Assembly: GCF_030936135.1 (NCBI RefSeq)
Contig: NC_082602.1
Span: 1 to 64,000, forward strand
DNA from: Gavia stellata
Taxonomy: Eukaryota; Chordata; Aves; Gaviiformes; Gaviidae
Direction: 5' to 3'
Length of the DNA stretch: 64,000 nt
Made by a program: the position numbers and the translations under genes. This document shows, piece by piece, positions 12,557 through 24,248 of this stretch. A model generated the notes under the pieces. It was not told the DNA's origin and searched no databases. It saw nothing but the letters and a program-made list of their open reading frames with translations. Numbering within the stretch: position 1 is the stretch's first letter; every line of letters starts with the position of its first letter.

Positions 12557-13730
12557 TCATCCTAATAGTGGCACAGGGCAATTAGGAATATAAAGAAAGT
12601 GATGGGTTAACACCTTTTTCCCAATTTTAAACTTCAAAGGCTGGAAAAACGGCCGGTTTTCTCTCCGCCCTGTGTCACCAATAACAGATGTATTCTGACT
12701 ACTCAAATTAGCTTCACATGTATTTAATACCGAATAAGTGGCCCCCGTAGCTACTAAAAATTTTTCTTTTTCATTCCCCAACTTTACTCTAACCAGGGGT
12801 TCTCTTGGGGAGGGTTCCGATTCTTCCCCCGGTCTCCCTCCGTCTGAATCTGTTGTCATCATGTTAGCAGCCTGATTTGGCATCTCCTCACGACCTTGTC
12901 TTCTTAACTGCGGGCACTCCCTTTTCCAGCATCCTTTCTGTTTGCAGTAAGCACACAGATTTATCTCCAGCAGCATTCCGACCCTCCGTACTCCACCAGG
13001 AAATCTTTTTCGCTTTATGGGAACTCTGAACTTGCTAGTTTCTTGGGCTAAGGCTACTGCCAGCATCTTATTATCTTTAAGCCTCTCCTTTCTCTGCTTT
13101 ACTTCCTCCACCTTTTCCCTGTTGTTGTACACTTTGCAGGCATGCTCTAACACTTTGTCCAATGAGCGGGCATCTGCCCCCTCTAGTTTCTGTAATTTCC
13201 GTTTTATGTCCGCATTAGACTGTCCCATAAAGATATGGACCAACGAGACAGCGTCTGCTTCATTGTCTGGATTCAAATCTGTGTATTTTCTTGCAGCCTC
13301 CATTAGTCTTTCAAAGAAGAGGGTCCTCATTCTTTTCCTGAGTGACCTGATACAATTTAGACCAATTCTTTGATTTTGGAATTGCATTCCAGACACCATA
13401 CATAATCACTCGTTGGTACTCGGATAATAATAACCTTTGAGCCTGGATGTTAGGATCCCAATTGGGATTACTGGAAGGAAAATGATCCTATATCCATCCT
13501 GTTATTGCAGCTTGAACATGCACTCATTCTGCCTCCTCCTTAGCTTTAGCCAAAATCAATCTTTTCTCATCATAAGACACTAAATTATTCAAGACAACTT
13601 GCAGATCTTTCCAGTCCGGATCCTGAGTTTTGATTATAGTCTCCATAACCTTTGCCACCCGCTCGGGGTCCTCCCTATATACACCTGCCATCTCCTTCCA
13701 CGCCTTCAAATCCGATACCGAAAACGGCAC
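12557..13730 (-). pseudogene. Endogenous retroviral gag capsid, nucleocapsid and protease (broken)
   Basis: The capsid N-terminal part is read at 13730-13524 and its C-terminal part at 13399-13000, separated by stops. A single CCHC zinc knuckle (CAYCKQKGCWKREC) near 12910-12960 marks nucleocapsid. An aspartic protease follows without a frame change. Its active-site loop, normally D-T/S-G, reads A-T-G here because the codon at 12751-12749 is GCT. A one-base change from GAT explains this. The frame ends at TGA 12559-12557. Known roles: capsid assembly, RNA binding and polyprotein cleavage. This copy is not functional. Confidence 0.9.
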
Positions 13731-13927
13731 TTTTACTCAAACTGGTGGTCCATCTGGTCCTACGGCTTGTCTGAGGGGGGCTTGTACGTTGGCCTGTACA
13801 TTCCGAGCATTTCCCCTCCTAGTTCTCCCCGCCACCAGACTAAAATCCTCTTGGCTGGAACTGTCAGAATCATTGTCTCACTCTTCTCTCCTTCTGTTCC
13901 TACCCCTCCTTGGTACAACCAACATCT

Positions 13928-14373
13928 CTACCTCTTCCTGTTGCTCCTCTTCACAACTTTATATTTATTGCATCGCTTGCCGATGCTGCATGCTGAACAA
14001 CAATGCTTAGGCGCTTTCTTTTTCTCTGCCTCTAGGGCTAAGACACCACTTTCACTTGCACTCAAGCCACACTCCTTACGTATGTTATAATTATTCCGCA
14101 AAGCAAAGAACAAATTCACGTATGGTACCTCATCCCACTTTCCTTCACGCCTACAGAACAGCATTAACTGTGACACAGTGTTGTAATTTATACTTCCGTT
14201 CTTAGGCCATTTCTCCTGATCGTCCAGAGTATACAGAGGCCACCAATGATTGCAATATTCTATCTGTTTTTTCCGAGTAAGGGGCACCCCCAAACTTGCT
14301 CCAGTGGTTTAGTATACACCCCAAAGGGGAACACTTAAGAATTCCCCCCTTCAGTAGATTGTCCAGCACCCAT
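13928..14373 (-). pseudogene. Endogenous retroviral gag matrix region (broken)
   Basis: An ATG at 14373-14371 begins MGAGQS, a typical N-terminal myristoylation signal of Gag. The frame stops after 12 codons, continues in a second frame and then a third (14293-13928), so at least two indels break it. The third frame has matrix-type sequence (CNHWWPLYTLDDQEKW and LMLFCRREGKWDE), closely similar to the gag remnant at 34.7-35.1 kb, then a basic, cysteine-containing tail. Matrix normally targets Gag to the plasma membrane. The start is supported by position downstream of the primer site and by the myristoylation motif. Confidence 0.87.
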
Positions 14374-14697
14374 GATGTAAAATGACCACGTAGATGTGTC
14401 CAAATCAAAATCCAGATTCAGGGCGTCCCTGTAGTAGCATACAAATCACACAAAATTATACAGTAGTGTACTCCCGATATCAATACCAGCAACGTAACAA
14501 TGCGTACTGAATTCAGATATGACTTATTGGCAAGCAACCAATACCAATATTAATATCAAATACCAATGTCATTAGTCTCCCAGAGAGCTGTTACAGAAAC
14601 TCACCTGACCAGGGAATCGGAGGGCCTCCCCGAAAATGCTCCGGTGCGCTCTGGAGTCCTCACGATTCCTCTGGTCCATCAAGATTCCGGAGAGCAG

Positions 14698-14715
14698 GTC
14701 CCATCTGGGTCGCCA
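14698..14715 (-). other. Retroviral primer-binding site
   Basis: Reading TGGCGACCCAGATGGGAC on the minus strand, five bases after the LTR end at 14721. It starts with the TGG that pairs with a tRNA CCA end. The implied tRNA 3' end resembles arginine tRNAs, but I cannot confirm the isoacceptor. The second element has a near-identical site at 35343-35360. Confidence 0.75.
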
Positions 14716-14720
14716 AATTC

Positions 14721-15288
14721 TGTTACCGAAAACTGTAATGAAGAAAACTCTCCAAACCAAATGGTAGTTTAGAAAGCCAACATTGGTTTATTGCAGCGCC
14801 GGGTGCATGGGGGATTTCTCCTCCTAACATGCACACCAGGTTAAAATCATGACAGGTATTTAAAACAGTTAACAAAGTTACGCCTACTGGTTCTACCCCT
14901 TAATTAACTATTGGTTAATACTTTTCTTACTTCATCTTAAAGTTGCAGTTCTCTTTTAATTCACCACACCTGCTGAGAGAGTAGGGGGCTTAATTGGGTT
15001 GGGGGCTTTTCTAGCTAGGAGGTGTGTTCTTTAGCATTAGAATGAGATTATAGTGAGACAGGTTAACTCTAGGGCACTACTTTGGCAGTCCATTCCATTT
15101 TTCTAAGATTCGTCCTTGTGCTAATCGTTATTGCTAGTTAGTAGAGAGTCAGTGAAGACAGTCTTTATCTTCAGTATGACTAAGTGCCAGGTGCAGTTGT
15201 TATGAAGTATCTTCTTTACATTCTTCTAATTCTTCTGTTTGTTTTTAACACTTGTTTTTGACCTTGTTTTTCAAGATGTTCTGTAACA
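14721..15288 (-). repeat. 5' LTR of the first endogenous retrovirus
   Basis: A 568-bp LTR with perfect 6-bp terminal inverted repeats (TGTTAC at 14721, GTAACA ending at 15288). On the minus strand it has a TATA-like TTTTAAATACC near 14865 and a poly(A) signal in GCAATAAA near 14794, placing U3, R and U5 in the expected order. The primer-binding site follows after a 5-bp gap. No target duplication can be checked because the other end of the provirus is gone. Confidence 0.85.
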
Positions 15289-15820
15289 TCAAGACCTGAT
15301 CCAGACTGCCAATTCTGATTGAAATTGTGTCAGTTGCTCCTGCTTGTGTCTGAAGTAAATAGGAGTTAGGTCAGATTTGCAACTAATACAAATGTGTACT
15401 CAAAACTTCCCCTGAGATCCTAAATTGGTGGCTGCTGCTTTCAGGACCATTAGTTAATGAAAATTCCCTGAAGGCTGTAGTCAGTAAGAATAAGGCAATG
15501 TTGAGTCATGCAAATTGCATTCTAATGGTGAGCAAATGGATCCCCTTTTTCTCCTGAAATGGCTGAAGAAGGGCAGTTTTCACTTGGGGCTGCTCTGCTC
15601 AGAAAAGAACTGGATGGAAAGAGCTGCCCAAGTGCAGCAGCCCTCCTGCCTCTGTCTGTCTGTCTGTCTGTGTGTTCAGAACTGCCTTTCTCCACCTTGC
15701 TGCTTCTCGGTCTGTTAGTAATTGAGCTGCAAGTCATCTGTGAATGAATGGGTGCTATTTCATTTATTCATGCTATTTCATTCTAGCCCGTGTTGCCATG
15801 TGGCTGAACGGGGTTTCATC
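15289..15820. other. Flanking sequence, nothing recognised
   Basis: Unique-looking sequence between the LTR and a stray gag fragment. It contains a short CTGT tetranucleotide run near 15654-15672. I see no gene. Confidence 0.5.
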
Positions 15821-15909
15821 TTCTTAGGCCATTACTCCTGATCATCCAGAGTGTACAGAGGCCACCAATGATTGCAATATTCTATCCATTTTTTCCGAGT
15901 AAGGAGCAC
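15821..15909 (-). mobile_element. Isolated 89-bp fragment of retroviral gag (matrix)
   Basis: Matches 14199-14287 of the neighbouring retrovirus over 89 bp without gaps and with only a handful of substitutions, in the same orientation. Sequence on either side is unrelated to the retrovirus. It is too short to code for a product. Confidence 0.85.
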
Positions 15910-15955
15910 GGTAAAGCTAGGTAAACATTAAAAAAGAGAGACATGGAAGGACCGT

Positions 15956-16007
15956 CTTTTGGCGGCGGTCCTCCACTTTTCACAAACTGGAGAGTTCGTG
16001 AAACTCT
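15956..16007. repeat. 52-bp direct repeat, copy 1, with hairpin
   Basis: Identical at 49 of 52 positions to 16911-16962. Its 3' part, with the following bases, forms a perfect 8-bp inverted repeat (CTGGAGAG ... CTCTCCAG) around a 9-base loop. No family recognised. Confidence 0.75.
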
Positions 16008-18279
16008 CCAGGCAGGCGGCTGTACCTGACTGCAGATATGCCGGACATCTAACCCCACAGCAAATGTGGAGCATGAGACCTTTTCTCTGCTTGTAGGCAG
16101 TTGCTGGAGAACAGCTGATGCATGTTAAACTTATACCTTAATTTTCCTGTGCAGTATTGTCTGCATCGCAGTTCTATCCACAAAGCCGAGATGCTTTTCC
16201 CCCTGCCTTTCAGGATTGCTGCAGGCACGTGTTTTAAAGATATGTTGATCTAGCCAGCATGCTGTAAGGGTATGGATAAGATCAGGTTTCTCAGTGATAC
16301 TTTTTCTTCCCACCAAGTTAGACTGGTAAAAGATATCATTTTCTACTAAGAAAACTCATTCTATATGTTGCTAAAAACACTGGGTTGCTCAGACATTAGA
16401 GAAGGGGGCTAATTACAGAGAGAGAGGCTAGACAAGTCTCTCCATAGTATTAACAGCACTGTGTTGAATGTGAGTTGTTTGCTAGCTCTTGTGACTGTCC
16501 TTTTCCCAAATAAGTATTGCTGGACTTGCCTCGCAGGTAGGAAAGCTGAGTCCCTGTGAGATCAAACACCTTGCCTGGTCCCTGGCAGAGCTGTCATTAG
16601 ATGAGTGCGAATCTGCGACCGTCAATGTCATCCTTGGTGCATCTTCTGTGCTGCCTGTGGCATGGGAGGGATTTTTTCTATCTGTAGGAAAGAGGAAAAG
16701 GTTTTGGGTTGGTTAAGAAAATGGGGAAGGTTTCTTCTCTGTGGCCCGGTTGTCCTGGGACTCCCCGTGCTGCTTTGTAAGGGAAAGTTGCAAGGCTGTC
16801 TCTGTGGTGGAGCCCAAGGGGGATGCTCTGGGGACAGCAATGGAGCAGACCCCTCCATTGAAAGTTGAGCCTCAAGGAGGAGAAGGTTTCAGCCCAGGTC
16901 GCGTCACCAGCTTTTGGCGGCAGTCCTCCACATTTCACAAACTGGAGAGTTCATGAAACTCTGAGAGGCGTCCCACTGCGAGGAGGATGCTGGTGGCAGC
17001 CCGCTGCGGTCCAGGAGAGCTCACTTGGGACGGCTGTTTGTAGGTTTGTAAGATGATAGGCTTTAGTCATCACCAAGTTACTGGAAAGTTACTGGAATTC
17101 CAGCAACACTGGTACTGTTTCACTCGGGCTATGGCCCAGGTAAGGGATGTTCCAAGGCTGTCAGGGGATGACTGGTTATTCCCGCTCTCGTTACCCACCT
17201 TGAGTTGGGTAACAGGAGTGCTTGGTACAGTCAGTGCTGCTCCCCACCTTAGCCATGCAAGAGTTCCTGGTACAGTCAAGGGACGCTTAACCGTCCGACT
17301 CGTTGCGCAAAGGCCAAGGCCCAGCTGGAATTCCTGAGATCATAGAGCAGCCCAGGAAAAAAGTGGGGGGGAAGGAATGCACCACCAGAGCCCGGTACTC
17401 CCCAGCCTGTGGTGCCCGGTGGCACTGGGTGGGATGGAGAATGCCCTGGCGGGACCCTGCCAGCTGAGGAGAAGGGCTGGGTGTGCGGGAGGGGAGACTG
17501 ACCCCTGCTCTGCCTCTGTGACCGTGAAAGACCACTGAGCCCTGGTCCTGCAGTGTGGTGGTACCGCAGCATGTTTCTGTCCTCAATATCACGGGGACTT
17601 AGATGGCTTTTAGCTTCCAGAGGAAACGTGAGGCCAAGACTAAGGATTAAGGTAGTGTCAGTCCCAGGAACAGCTATCGAACCATCCGTAACTGCGTGGG
17701 TGATCAGTGCCCTTGACATCTTTGTGTTTCCTTGTTCAGGCTGAGATGCTGTGGCAGTACCTTGCTGAGTCAGGCCTGAACCTCCATCCAGATCCTACCC
17801 ATCTTCTTGTGCATTGTCTGCAGGCAATCACAGCCCCAGTTACTGCCCTGCTAACCTCTATGTCAGACACTCCCCTTGAAATGGGATTAACTTCTTGAGG
17901 CTTATGAATTTTCTTCTTTGTTTTAAAAAGCAGTGGGGAAAAAACAATTTTTTTTTTTGGGGGGGGGGTTCATGGCTGTACGGCAAATGTCAGGGTCTCC
18001 AAAATGTAGGCATTTGAAATCTTGTCTTGATTCAGAACAGGAGTAAAGAAGCAGTTCAGGGTTTGAAAGTGAGATGTAAACTAAGCAAAAAGTGAGGAAA
18101 CAAAATGGATTCCCAGCATGGGAATAAAAAGGGAGAAAGGAAACCCAGGGCTGTGCCTTGAGGTCTGTGCTACCAAAAAACCCGATGTTCTCCCCTGCAA
18201 TGTGGGATTGCATTGCTCAGAGGAAGGCAGGGGGGAAAATGGCTGAAAGGGGCCAACTCTATTGTCCTTCTTTTTTCAG
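16008..18279. other. No supported gene
   Basis: Mixed-composition sequence. Apart from the second 52-bp repeat (16911-16962) and a poly-T/poly-G tract near 17947-17969, I found nothing I can name. Short open frames on both strands show no family features. Confidence 0.5.
16911..16962. repeat. 52-bp direct repeat, copy 2
   Basis: Second copy of the 15956-16007 repeat, same orientation, 955 bp away. The hairpin arm is partly destroyed (CTCTGAGAG instead of CTCTCCAG). Confidence 0.75.
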
Positions 18280-18371
18280 AAGAAAACAAGTATGAACTGT
18301 GCCTGGACAAAGAGGGCTATGGGCTGCCTGTTTGGGACTTCATGATTGGCACTTCACGACGTTGCAGTTAG
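18280..18371 (+). other. Candidate orphan exon
   Basis: A strong acceptor (TTCTTTTTTCAG) and a consensus donor (TTAG then GTAAGTG) bound a 92-bp segment. One frame is open and protein-like (ENKYELCLDKEGYGLPVWD at its start) but ends in TAG as the last three bases before the donor. It could be a terminal part of a gene, a decayed exon or chance. I do not recognise the protein. Confidence 0.3.
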
Positions 18372-21300
18372 GTAAGTGATGTCACTGCAGTTATTCAGGA
18401 GGAAAAGTTTTGATAGCATCTAAAATGACTGAGTGTTGCAGTCGTATTCCTTTCTTTAACCAAGTGCTGGAGTTTTACCTTTATGGGTTGAAGTGGGGGT
18501 AGTGGATGCTCCCATCTGCATCCCTGTGACGGTGTAAGCTGTCTGCGCCAGCACTTCCCTGCTCTCCCTGGATCCTCATTGCAGCTCTGGTCATTGCCTT
18601 TGCTGTGGCTCTGTCCTCTGCAAGACGCCAGACGCGTCCAGTTATTCTGTGGGTTTGATCTGGTGAGTGCAGCACTGGTGACAGAAAAGCTACGTTTCTG
18701 ATGTGCCTGTTTCAAACCTGCCCAGGGGCTCTGGTGTTGGTGTTCAGAAGCTAGACAGTGCCTGTGCTGTCAGGTCTCGTCTCGGAGCCTGCAGCAGAGC
18801 TTTTGGGGATGCCAGCTGATAGTGCTCTGTGTCCCTCTAGCACTGCAGCAAGGGAGAGGTTACTAATGCAACATGGCTGCCTGTTGTCCTTGGCTGTATG
18901 CTCTTTTGTTTCTGCAGGAGGGTAAGAGCTATGTAAACAACGCTTCTCAGGGGATGGGGGGGAGGATTTGGAGCCCTGTAGAGCAGCTCCCTGCATGGAC
19001 TAACTGTTACCTGTGCCTCTAAGGAGACCAGGGCCAAGAGCCTGGTTTGGTCAGACCCTGCTAGGGTGGAGAAGGGTGGCTTATCTGAAGTACCGAGGTG
19101 GGTGGCTTGCTTCTGTGCTGGGCTGTGTGCAAGTGTGATCCCCCCCTCTCTGTTTCCTTGGGACTAGATGCAGTCTGTGCTGCTTGAAAGGTGTCCTTTG
19201 AGCCAGAAACGCAGGCAGCCAACTGAGAGCCAAGTGTGAATTGGGAATGGTGGCTCCAAGCTGAACCTAATGGTGAGAGTTGGATATTGTGAAGGAAAAC
19301 AGGTGAGCTCATGGGGCAGAGAGGGTGTTGGCAAGGGGAGAGGGGCTTGGTGGTCCCTGTGGGGTTGTATGTACAGCCCCAGGAATGGAGAAGGAGCAGT
19401 GATGTAAACCCTGTACCTCCTCTGAGTTGGTGGTCCTGAGCATCCGTGGTGGTGTGAATTTCAGCTTCTGGGCTCTCTTTTTGAAAGCGTGGGTCTCCCT
19501 GGGGAAGATGGCTGATGCTTCACTTTGTGGCTAGCTTGCAAGCGTTCTTGGAACTGATAAGCCCTGTCCTGAGGAAGAAGCCTGGAAGAGACTTGGTCTT
19601 CCCTGTCTCAGCTACACCTGTGTCTCTGGCAGCAAGCTCTGTGAGACGAATGGTCTGCCTTATGACTTTTCCACCTCCGAGCACGGTGAAGCCCAGGACT
19701 GGGTCAGAAAGCGGTGGCTGCAGTCTTCTACATCCTGCAGGACGTCCTGAACCGTGTGTGTAGGCTTGCAAAGTATGTACACCCATGTTGATTTTAATTT
19801 TGGGTCTGTTACTGTTCAAAAATGGCAGCTTGGCAGGGCTGCCTGGTGTCTGTATCCTTCAAGAGCCATGGTTATGGCGGAGAAGCTACTGGACAAGCTG
19901 GCTGTGGCCTCCCCGTGCTCAGCTGCCAGCACTCTGGCTGGTAGCGTACAGCTGCAGCGACACCTCCCCGCTGTGCTCTCTGGGAATGCAGTGCATTCCT
20001 AGCCCTCAAAGTCCCCGTTAGCTAGAAGTAATAATCTGCAGTGTTCACCTTCTCTGCCATCAGAAGTTAAGCAGCTTTGGCAGAACGTGTGTTTTGCAAA
20101 ATTCCGGAGCCCCCCCGAGGGCTTTTGTGTGCAAAAGCCGAGAGAATCCAAGAAAGCTGCTTTTTGCAGAGAGCACCGCTCCCCTTCTGCTTGCTCACCA
20201 GGGTCTCCGAGGCTCCCCTTTCATGGGGCTGCATCAGCTGTTGCCTGCTGCCTGCCTGCCAGGATTTTGTCTGGGTGTTTAAGGCCCTGGCAAAGGGAGT
20301 TGACCTCCCTCGGGGCTGGGAGCAGGTTTTGCAAGGGTTACCCAGGCTCTCCCTCTAGTGATGGGTGCTGCAGGGAGGCTGAAGAGCCTGGCTGAGCCCA
20401 GGGATAGAGCTGGGGCCCTCTGGGTGCTGTGCTTCTGTAGCCTGGGTGGCTGAAATTAGCTCCTGCAGACTGTCTTGGTGTGCTCTTCCCAAGTGGTGAC
20501 CTCTTCAGGGCTGTCATTTGGAATTTCCACAGTGATAAACCGTGTTGCTGTGTGTGCTGGTGTAGTTGCCCTCCAGGTGATGGGCTTGGGTATGTCCAGC
20601 CCAGGGTCTGGCAGGAGCAGATGGAGATTTGCCGGGAGTTGAAATAAAGGGAGTTAATGTATGGGAGTTGGGATGTGGGAAGAGGAGCCAAGGAGAAAAA
20701 GGCTTTGGAGTCAAGGCATGTGCATAAAAAAATGTCAGCATACGTTTCTCCCTGTCCGGCATGATTGAGCTCCCCTGTCCCAGGCTTCTCTTGTACTGTG
20801 AATTCTGCTTTACTTTGGATTGAACCTGCCTAGGAAAAAAAACCTGCTAAACTTTGTGCAACATCTGTAAGATCTCGCTGGGTCTTCATCTAGATGAGAA
20901 AGTACAGTGAAATAGCCAGGCTATGGGATCCATATCCCAACGTCCACCTGGTAGAGTGGGGGTGAATAAGCTGGCCTTTGCTGATGTGAGGCGGATGGAA
21001 GGAAAGCAGTGGCTGGGAAGAGCTGCAGGTCACATCTTGCCCTGGTTACGTGACCTCGGAGCCCTGCGTTTCCGTCAGTTAATGACTGGCTCGTCTCTGT
21101 GGCAGTGTAAGGAACATAAGGCAAAAATGAATCTGCCCGTAGCATGTAGCTCCAAGGTCGACGCATGGTGGGAGGAGGATGAGCCCAGGTTGTGCTCATG
21201 CTGAAGGCACCGGAGGGTGATGTGCTGCATACTGGGGGGACACGTTATTGCGTGCATTTCTATTTTGTCGCTCAGTCCTTGGAAGGGACTGGACGCTGAG

Positions 21301-23669
21301 AAGCAGACGTTCTGCTACGTGCCTGTCCTGTGGCACAGGGTGAGCCCTGCCTGAAGGCTTGCTGTTACCCAGGAGCCCAATGCACGTGCTCCCAGGTGAA
21401 GTGCGTTAATGGCTGTGGGTCTTCTCAGGTCTAGTTGTTTAGGCAGGAGCCTTTTTGTTGGAGAGGAAGTGTGGGGAAGAGGAATGGGTGACGTGCTTTT
21501 TTGATGGCTCTTGTCACAAATAGCCTGGTACAAAGATCCTGGTTATTTTCTCTTTCCTCTTTTCCCATTGAGAAGTCCCATTTAGTTTTTGCAGCTGTCC
21601 GGACCCTCTTTCCCCCTCTCGTTACTGGGAAGCCCTGTGGCAGTTAGAGCTGGCCACCCCCAGGAGGAGGTGTGCTCCGCGGGCTTTTAAAGAGTTTGCA
21701 GCGCTGTACTTTGTGCTCATCCCCAAAGCTTTTCTGTTCTCCCTGTGCAATGGATTTTAATGTTATGCTGCTCCAAGTCCAGTAACAGCTGTACAGATAC
21801 AAAAATATCTAGATCATGGATTGGTTTCATGAAGCCTTGATTCTCTGAATCTCCTTTGGAAGGTATATCATGCCCCATTCTCTCTCTTCCTCCTTCCTTC
21901 TCAAACTGTTTCACAACTGGCCTTCTTCCCCAGGCTTTGCCTGGCCGCCTGGGCGGACTCGAGCTGTTCGGATACTGCAGGTCGAGTGGCTGTTGTGGGA
22001 ACCAAGCTGGTCAGGGACAGCAGGCATTGATCTAGTAAGGAAGGAAGGTTTTACGGTCTAGCTCGGGTCTTGCCGAAGCTGCTTTCGTTACCATTTCAGA
22101 AAACCAACCTAGGGCTGAATTGGACCTGGACGTTTGCTGAAGGTACCAAAGAATGAGGGGTTTAGGTGCCAAAGCCTAATCCTGTGGGCAAGCTTAATTC
22201 CACTTCTTTAACTTGTAGGAGGTATTTTATTTTGGTTTCTGCATCAGGTGGTACAAAGCAGTCCCGTGCAGCTGGAAGCTAGAGGCAAGGCTATTTATTT
22301 CAGGGCTTTGAAGATCTCCGCACCAGCGATCGCTGTCTGGCTGCTGCAGCGGTTGGTTTGCTTTGGAGCAACTGAACAAAAATGTTCCTTTCATTTTGTT
22401 TTCCCCCAAGGTGGGAGAATTCCTGGAAGTCTCCTGATGGAGGTGAGGAATGTCTTCATCTTTGTATCCCTGAAATGGGCTGAGTGCAGCTGCCAGAAAG
22501 CCGGGCTTTGGAAGCCTGGGAGCGCTGACCTGACCAGACTCCTGCCTTCCAAGAACTGTTACCAAAAGCTGCTGTATTTTTGTCACTTGCCAAATGCCAC
22601 CCATGAATCTCGATTTTTGTTGCTTTGGGCTTTTATATGTTGCCTTTAATTAGGATGTGTGCTTTTCTGGCCGGGGCTGATGGACAGTGCTCTGGTGACC
22701 AAATCTAGGAGAAAAATAGAGGCTTCCCAGAGACTTGCATGTCTCAGCCTACATCTCCCCGGCCTCCGTCCTGAGCGGGGCAAAGGAAGCACCGAGCTGT
22801 CTCTGGTCTTTGCCAAGAACCCGGGTGGCGGCACGTAGCTGCGCTGCTCCAGCTGCAACTGTCGGTTGTCTGGTGGAGTGCAGCTAGAGCTGGGCTGTGC
22901 TGCCGTCTCCTCTGGCTCCCGAGGAGAGGCTCTGCGGGGCTGTCCTGTGCCCTTGGAGTCAGTCGCTGCGGTGCGGTAGAGAAAGCTGACCCAGAACCAG
23001 GCTCTGTCCTTCCCGGGGACCTTGGTGCCTTCCCTTGGAAGGCCTGGAACATTTCTGACGTGCTGCGTGCAGGAAACGGGGCCTTTGGCTTTGTAGGCAA
23101 AAGTCACAGCGTGAGAGAAGGGCCCGTTTGTCAAGCAAGACTTTACAGGGCTGCTCTGCCTGCTCCTCTCCCACACAGGGCTTGTGGTACCTGCCACGGT
23201 GAGCCCTGGGCAGTGGCTCTGAGCCAGGCGGGAGCCCGTCTCCCCAGTGGGCAGGAGAGCAGGGGAGAGGTCTGGCAAGTGGCGCTGCAGAGGATCTCCT
23301 CTCGGGGCTGGAAGCTAGAAGCAGAGAGCGGGACAACTAGCGCTTGCTCCCAAGGGGCCCTGTCGCGGGAGAGGAAGGCTCTGAGCGATGCTTCCTGCTG
23401 CTGCGTCTGCTGGAGGCATGCAGGGGGAGAGGGCCTGACTCCTTGGCCTGCTCCTGCTCTGTGACGTCCCGGGGGCCTGCAGGGGTGTGGGCCGGGCCCT
23501 GTGGGGCAGGGGAAGCTGAGCCGAGGGAGTGTTTTGCGGAGAGGCTGCCGTCTTGCTGGGGCTGAAGTAGCCCTGAAACTCCCCCTGGCCTGCAAGGCCA
23601 CCCTTCCCTTCCTGCAGAGCCGGAGCCGGAGGCAGTGCCGGCACCAGGGCCTGCGAGGCTTCCCAGGGC
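18372..23669. other. No supported gene over about 5.3 kb
   Basis: Sequence becomes GC-richer towards 23 kb. Many short frames exist on both strands, as expected for GC-rich DNA, but none shows conserved motifs or convincing splice structure. No repeat recognised. Confidence 0.45.
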
Positions 23670-24150
23670 CACGTGCCTCCCCTCCCTCTCCCCCACTCCC
23701 CAGGCCATATCTCTCTGTCTCCCCCACGACCTGGACCTTTTTCCTCCTTCTCCCCTGGTTCCCACAGCCGTATCCCTGCTCCTGTCCCGCTTCCCTGGGC
23801 ACTGGATCCCTCCCTCTTACCTACATCTCACAGCCGTAGCCCTGTGTTTAGCCATTTCCCACACCCGTAGCCCTCCCTCTCCCCCAGTTGCTGGGCAATA
23901 TCCATCCCACCCTCTCCCGCTGGTGCCCACATGCCATAGCCTTCCCTCTCCCCAAGTCCACAGGAACTCACCTGCCTCTCCCCCAGTTCCCAGGGCTAGA
24001 TCCCTTCCCTTGCCTCCAGCTCCAACATCCACCTTCCTCCCTCTCTGCCAGTTCTTCAGCTGTGTCCCACCCTCTCCCCAAGTTCCCACAGCCATATCCT
24101 TCCCTCTGCCCCAGGTCCCAGGGCCATATCCCACTCCCCTAGTTTGGCAG
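23670..24150. repeat. Degenerate CT-rich minisatellite
   Basis: Imperfect tandem units of roughly 40-50 bp built on a theme like CCCTCTCCCCCAGTTCCCA followed by an AGCCATATCC-type segment. It ends just beyond the 3' end of the RING-finger gene. Confidence 0.7.
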
Positions 24151-24209
24151 CAATGAGCAAACCAGGACGGAAGAAACCAGGCGAGGCCCCTCTCAACATC
24201 CCCAGGGTT

Positions 24210-24215
24210 TTTATT
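24210..24215 (-). terminator. Poly(A) signal of the RING-finger gene
   Basis: AATAAA on the minus strand, 33 bp past the stop codon of the RING open frame. It supports a short 3' UTR and a real transcription unit. Confidence 0.6.
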
Positions 24216-24248
24216 CCAGAGGGACCCCGGGAGGCCCGGACGCCCCGC

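Larger units (their letters stand above)
9732..15288 (-). mobile_element. Class I (gammaretrovirus-like) endogenous retrovirus, 3'-truncated
   Basis: Read on the minus strand, the order is LTR, primer-binding site, gag (matrix, capsid, one-knuckle nucleocapsid), protease, reverse transcriptase, RNase H and integrase. The sequence then passes into satellite; env and the 3' LTR are absent. A single CCHC knuckle, protease continuing in the gag frame, a YVDD polymerase motif and an integrase D-x57-D-x35-E spacing fit a gammaretrovirus-like element. Several frameshifts and stops break every gene, so it is an old, non-autonomous copy. A related partial copy lies at 33.6-35.9 kb and a related solo LTR at 59.5 kb, all in the same orientation. 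Confidence 0.93.

Noticed and set aside
9732..15288. Potentially active retrovirus
   Set aside because: Gag and pol contain several frameshifts and stops, protease lacks its catalytic Asp, and env and the 3' LTR are missing.
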